Shown in pieces: positions 62,237 to 64,000 of a DNA stretch of 64,000 nucleotides (the stretch's first letter is position 1; the number at the start of each line of letters is the position of its first letter). Source of the stretch: Rhizobium nepotum 39/7 (GTDB taxonomy: Bacteria; Pseudomonadota; Alphaproteobacteria; Rhizobiales; Rhizobiaceae); assembly GCF_000949865.1 (NCBI RefSeq), contig NZ_JWJH01000013.1, positions 1 to 64,000 of the forward strand, written 5' to 3'. A program made the position numbers and the translations under genes. The notes beneath the pieces were generated by a model that ran no database searches, was not told the origin of the DNA, and saw only the letters and a list, made by a program, of their open reading frames with translations.

Positions 62237-63279
62237 TGGTGGGTGTGACACGACGGCTGAAAAGGCTTGCTCCCCAGCTTGCGGCACTTTTCGTCATTCT
62301 GGCAGCGATTACAATCATTTCGCCCGGTTTCCTCCATGTTTCGTTCCAGAACGGCAGGCTTTACGGCAGTCTGGTGGATATTCTCGTGCGCGCAGCACCC
62401 GTGGCACTGCTGACCATCGGCATGACGCTGGTGATCGCAACCAAGGGCATCGATCTGTCGATCGGCGCGGTGATCGCCATCTGCGGCGCGGTGGCGGCAA
62501 CGCTCATCAGCAACGGCCATTCCATACCCACTGTCATCGCCATCTCGCTTGCTGTCGGCATCGCCTGTGGTCTGTGGAACGGGGTGCTGGTCGCCCTTCT
62601 CGATATTCAGCCGATCATCGCCACGCTGATCCTGATGGTGGCAGGACGCGGTATCGCCCAGCTCATCACGGAAGGCGTCATCCTCACCTTTAACGATGAC
62701 GGCTTCTCCGCCATCGGCTCCGGCTCCTTTGCAGGCATTCCCCTGCCCGTCATCATCTGGGTGGCGGTGGCTCTGCTGATCGGCGCTTTGGTGCGCAAAA
62801 GTGCGCTCGGCTTTCTGATCGAGGCCACCGGCATCAATCGCCGCGCGGCAGCGCTTGCCGGGGTGCGGGCGCGCTTCTTGCTGTTTTTCGTCTACGCCGT
62901 TTCCGGTCTCTGCGCGGCAATCGCCGGCATGATCGTGACCGCGGATATTCGCGGCGCGGATGCCAACAATGCCGGGCTGTGGCTGGAACTGGACGCCATA
63001 TTGGCGGTGGTGATCGGCGGCACATCGCTGAATGGCGGCCGTTTCTCCATCACCGCCTCCCTGATCGGCGCGCTCATCATCCAGACCATCAATACCGGCA
63101 TTCTGGTCTCCGGTTTCCCGCCGGAATTCAACCTCATCATCAAGGCGGGCATCATCATGGTGGTACTGACGCTACAATCGCCAGCTATCATGGCGGTTCT
63201 GGGCTTCGTCAGAACGCGCAAGCCGCATGCAAAACCGGCCGCCACAAACGGGATGACCAAGGAAGGAACCGCGCGATGA
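62233..63279 (+). CDS. ytfT: galactofuranose-type ABC transporter permease 1
   Basis: 348 residues, about eight to ten membrane segments. CUT2 signatures: ATKGIDLSIGAVIAI near 78 and GGTSLNGGRFSITASLIGAL near 262. YtfT-like by position. Overlaps ytfR and yjfF by four bases each, so the four-gene operon is fully coupled from ytfR onward. Confidence 0.9.
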   Translation: MMVGVTRRLKRLAPQLAALFVILAAITIISPGFLHVSFQNGRLYGSLVDILVRAAPVALLTIGMTLVIATKGIDLSIGAVIAICGAVAATLISNGHSIPTVIAISLAVGIACGLWNGVLVALLDIQPIIATLILMVAGRGIAQLITEGVILTFNDDGFSAIGSGSFAGIPLPVIIWVAVALLIGALVRKSALGFLIEATGINRRAAALAGVRARFLLFFVYAVSGLCAAIAGMIVTADIRGADANNAGLWLELDAILAVVIGGTSLNGGRFSITASLIGALIIQTINTGILVSGFPPEFNLIIKAGIIMVVLTLQSPAIMAVLGFVRTRKPHAKPAATNGMTKEGTAR

Positions 63280-64000
63280 TCCACAGCCGCAATCTGCCGT
63301 TCCTCACCACACTGACGATTTTCGTAATCGCCTATCTCCTTTGCGTGCTGCAATATCCGGCGATCCTGTCGACACGGGTGATCGGTAATCTTCTGACCGA
63401 CAACGCCTTTCTCGGCATAGCCGCCGTGGGCATGACCTTCGTCATCCTGTCGGGTGGCATCGATCTGTCCATCGGCTCGGTCATTGCCTTCACCAGCGTC
63501 TTCGTGGCGGTGATGGTCGGCACCTATAATATTCACCCGCTGCTGGCCTTCGCCATCGTGCTTGTGGTTTCGACGCTGTTCGGCTGCCTGATGGGGGCGA
63601 TGATCCGCTTCCTGTCGATCCCGCCTTTCGTGGTGACGCTGGCGGGCATGTTCCTGGCGCGCGGCGCCGCCTATCTGATCTCCACGCAATCCGTGCCGAT
63701 TTCTCACCCATTCATCGATGCGATACAGGGCTTTTATTACCGCTTTCCCGGCGGCGGCAGGCTGACCGCACTTGCCATGGTCATGCTTGTTGTTTTCGCA
63801 GCCGGCATGCTGATCGCCAGCCGAACCCGCTTCGGCGCCAATATCTATGCGCTTGGCGGCAACCCGCAATCGGCGGAGCTGATGGGCGTGCCGATCGGGA
63901 CAACGACAATCGGCATCTACGCGCTTTCGGGCTTCCTTTCGGGCCTCGCCGGCATCGTCTACACGCTCTACACCTCCTCCGGTTATTCGCTGGCGACAGT
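63276..64000 (+). CDS. yjfF: galactofuranose-type ABC transporter permease 2 (partial)
   Basis: Begins ATG 63276 within the ytfT stop and stays open to the window edge (about 241 codons seen). Hydrophobic segments and the CUT2 motif LSGGIDLSIGSVIAFTS near residue 60 are present. Second permease of the ytf-type importer. The C-terminus lies beyond the window. Confidence 0.88.
   Translation, partial: MIHSRNLPFLTTLTIFVIAYLLCVLQYPAILSTRVIGNLLTDNAFLGIAAVGMTFVILSGGIDLSIGSVIAFTSVFVAVMVGTYNIHPLLAFAIVLVVSTLFGCLMGAMIRFLSIPPFVVTLAGMFLARGAAYLISTQSVPISHPFIDAIQGFYYRFPGGGRLTALAMVMLVVFAAGMLIASRTRFGANIYALGGNPQSAELMGVPIGTTTIGIYALSGFLSGLAGIVYTLYTSSGYSLAT

Noticed and set aside
1..64000. CRISPR array, tRNA or rRNA genes, intact insertion sequence, origin of replication
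   Set aside because: No regularly spaced repeats, cloverleaf-like sequences, transposase genes or repABC-type genes were seen by eye.

Overview
The window looks like part of a replicon of Agrobacterium or a close Rhizobiaceae relative. This rests on a high-GC alphaproteobacterial gene style, ABC importers making up about a third of the genes, a TroCBA/YciC-type zinc locus, a Ugp glycerol-3-phosphate operon, an ornithine decarboxylase with a long leader, and protein sequences that read as Agrobacterium-like. The placement is recognition by eye, not a database match. No rRNA, tRNA, CRISPR array, intact insertion sequence or replication origin was seen.

Layout. 1-6.5 kb: the tail of one ABC ATPase converges on an operon of a FadR-type regulator, a cystathionine beta-lyase-like enzyme and a complete sugar-type ABC importer. 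6.6-10.8 kb: a zinc/manganese ABC importer diverges from a CobW/YciC metal chaperone gene across a promoter with three AT-rich palindromic sites that look like Zur boxes. 10.9-15.9 kb: a small membrane protein, then ugpBAEC. 16-18.4 kb: a glyoxalase-like protein, then a MarR regulator and an MFS transporter that share a matching operator palindrome.

18.4-32.1 kb is the accessory part. It carries a two-partner secretion locus on the minus strand: an IalB-like protein, an FhaC transporter, a 2205-residue FhaB/CdiA-like exoprotein and an immunity-type gene. Behind it lies a decayed second toxin tail with its own immunity-type gene, which matches the usual picture of contact-dependent inhibition with an orphan module. 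Next to it are a broken GrpB-like fragment, an unrecognised 531-residue protein with a nuclease-like N-terminus, and another pseudogene. GC content drops around the toxin and immunity genes.

32.1-49.4 kb returns to ordinary chromosome: a GNAT acetyltransferase and ornithine/lysine decarboxylase (with a leader holding a possible arrest peptide and hairpin), a LysR regulator, a ribose-type ABC importer, a PAS-PAS-GGDEF protein, an ureidoglycine aminohydrolase-like bicupin, a PhcB-like methyltransferase divergent from a membrane GGDEF-EAL protein, an Ldh-family dehydrogenase and an FtsK-type translocase with no membrane domain and an overlapping upstream small ORF.

49.7-64 kb: a five-gene peptide-type ABC operon ending in a class V aminotransferase-like gene, a short AraC regulator translationally coupled to a VOC protein, and a sugar-acid dehydratase divergent from a galactofuranose-type importer (ytfQ-ytfR-ytfT-yjfF), the last gene running off the window. 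The strongest leads are the toxin/immunity tail, the nuclease-like 531-residue protein, the decarboxylase leader, the MarR operator pair and the PhcB-like/c-di-GMP pair.
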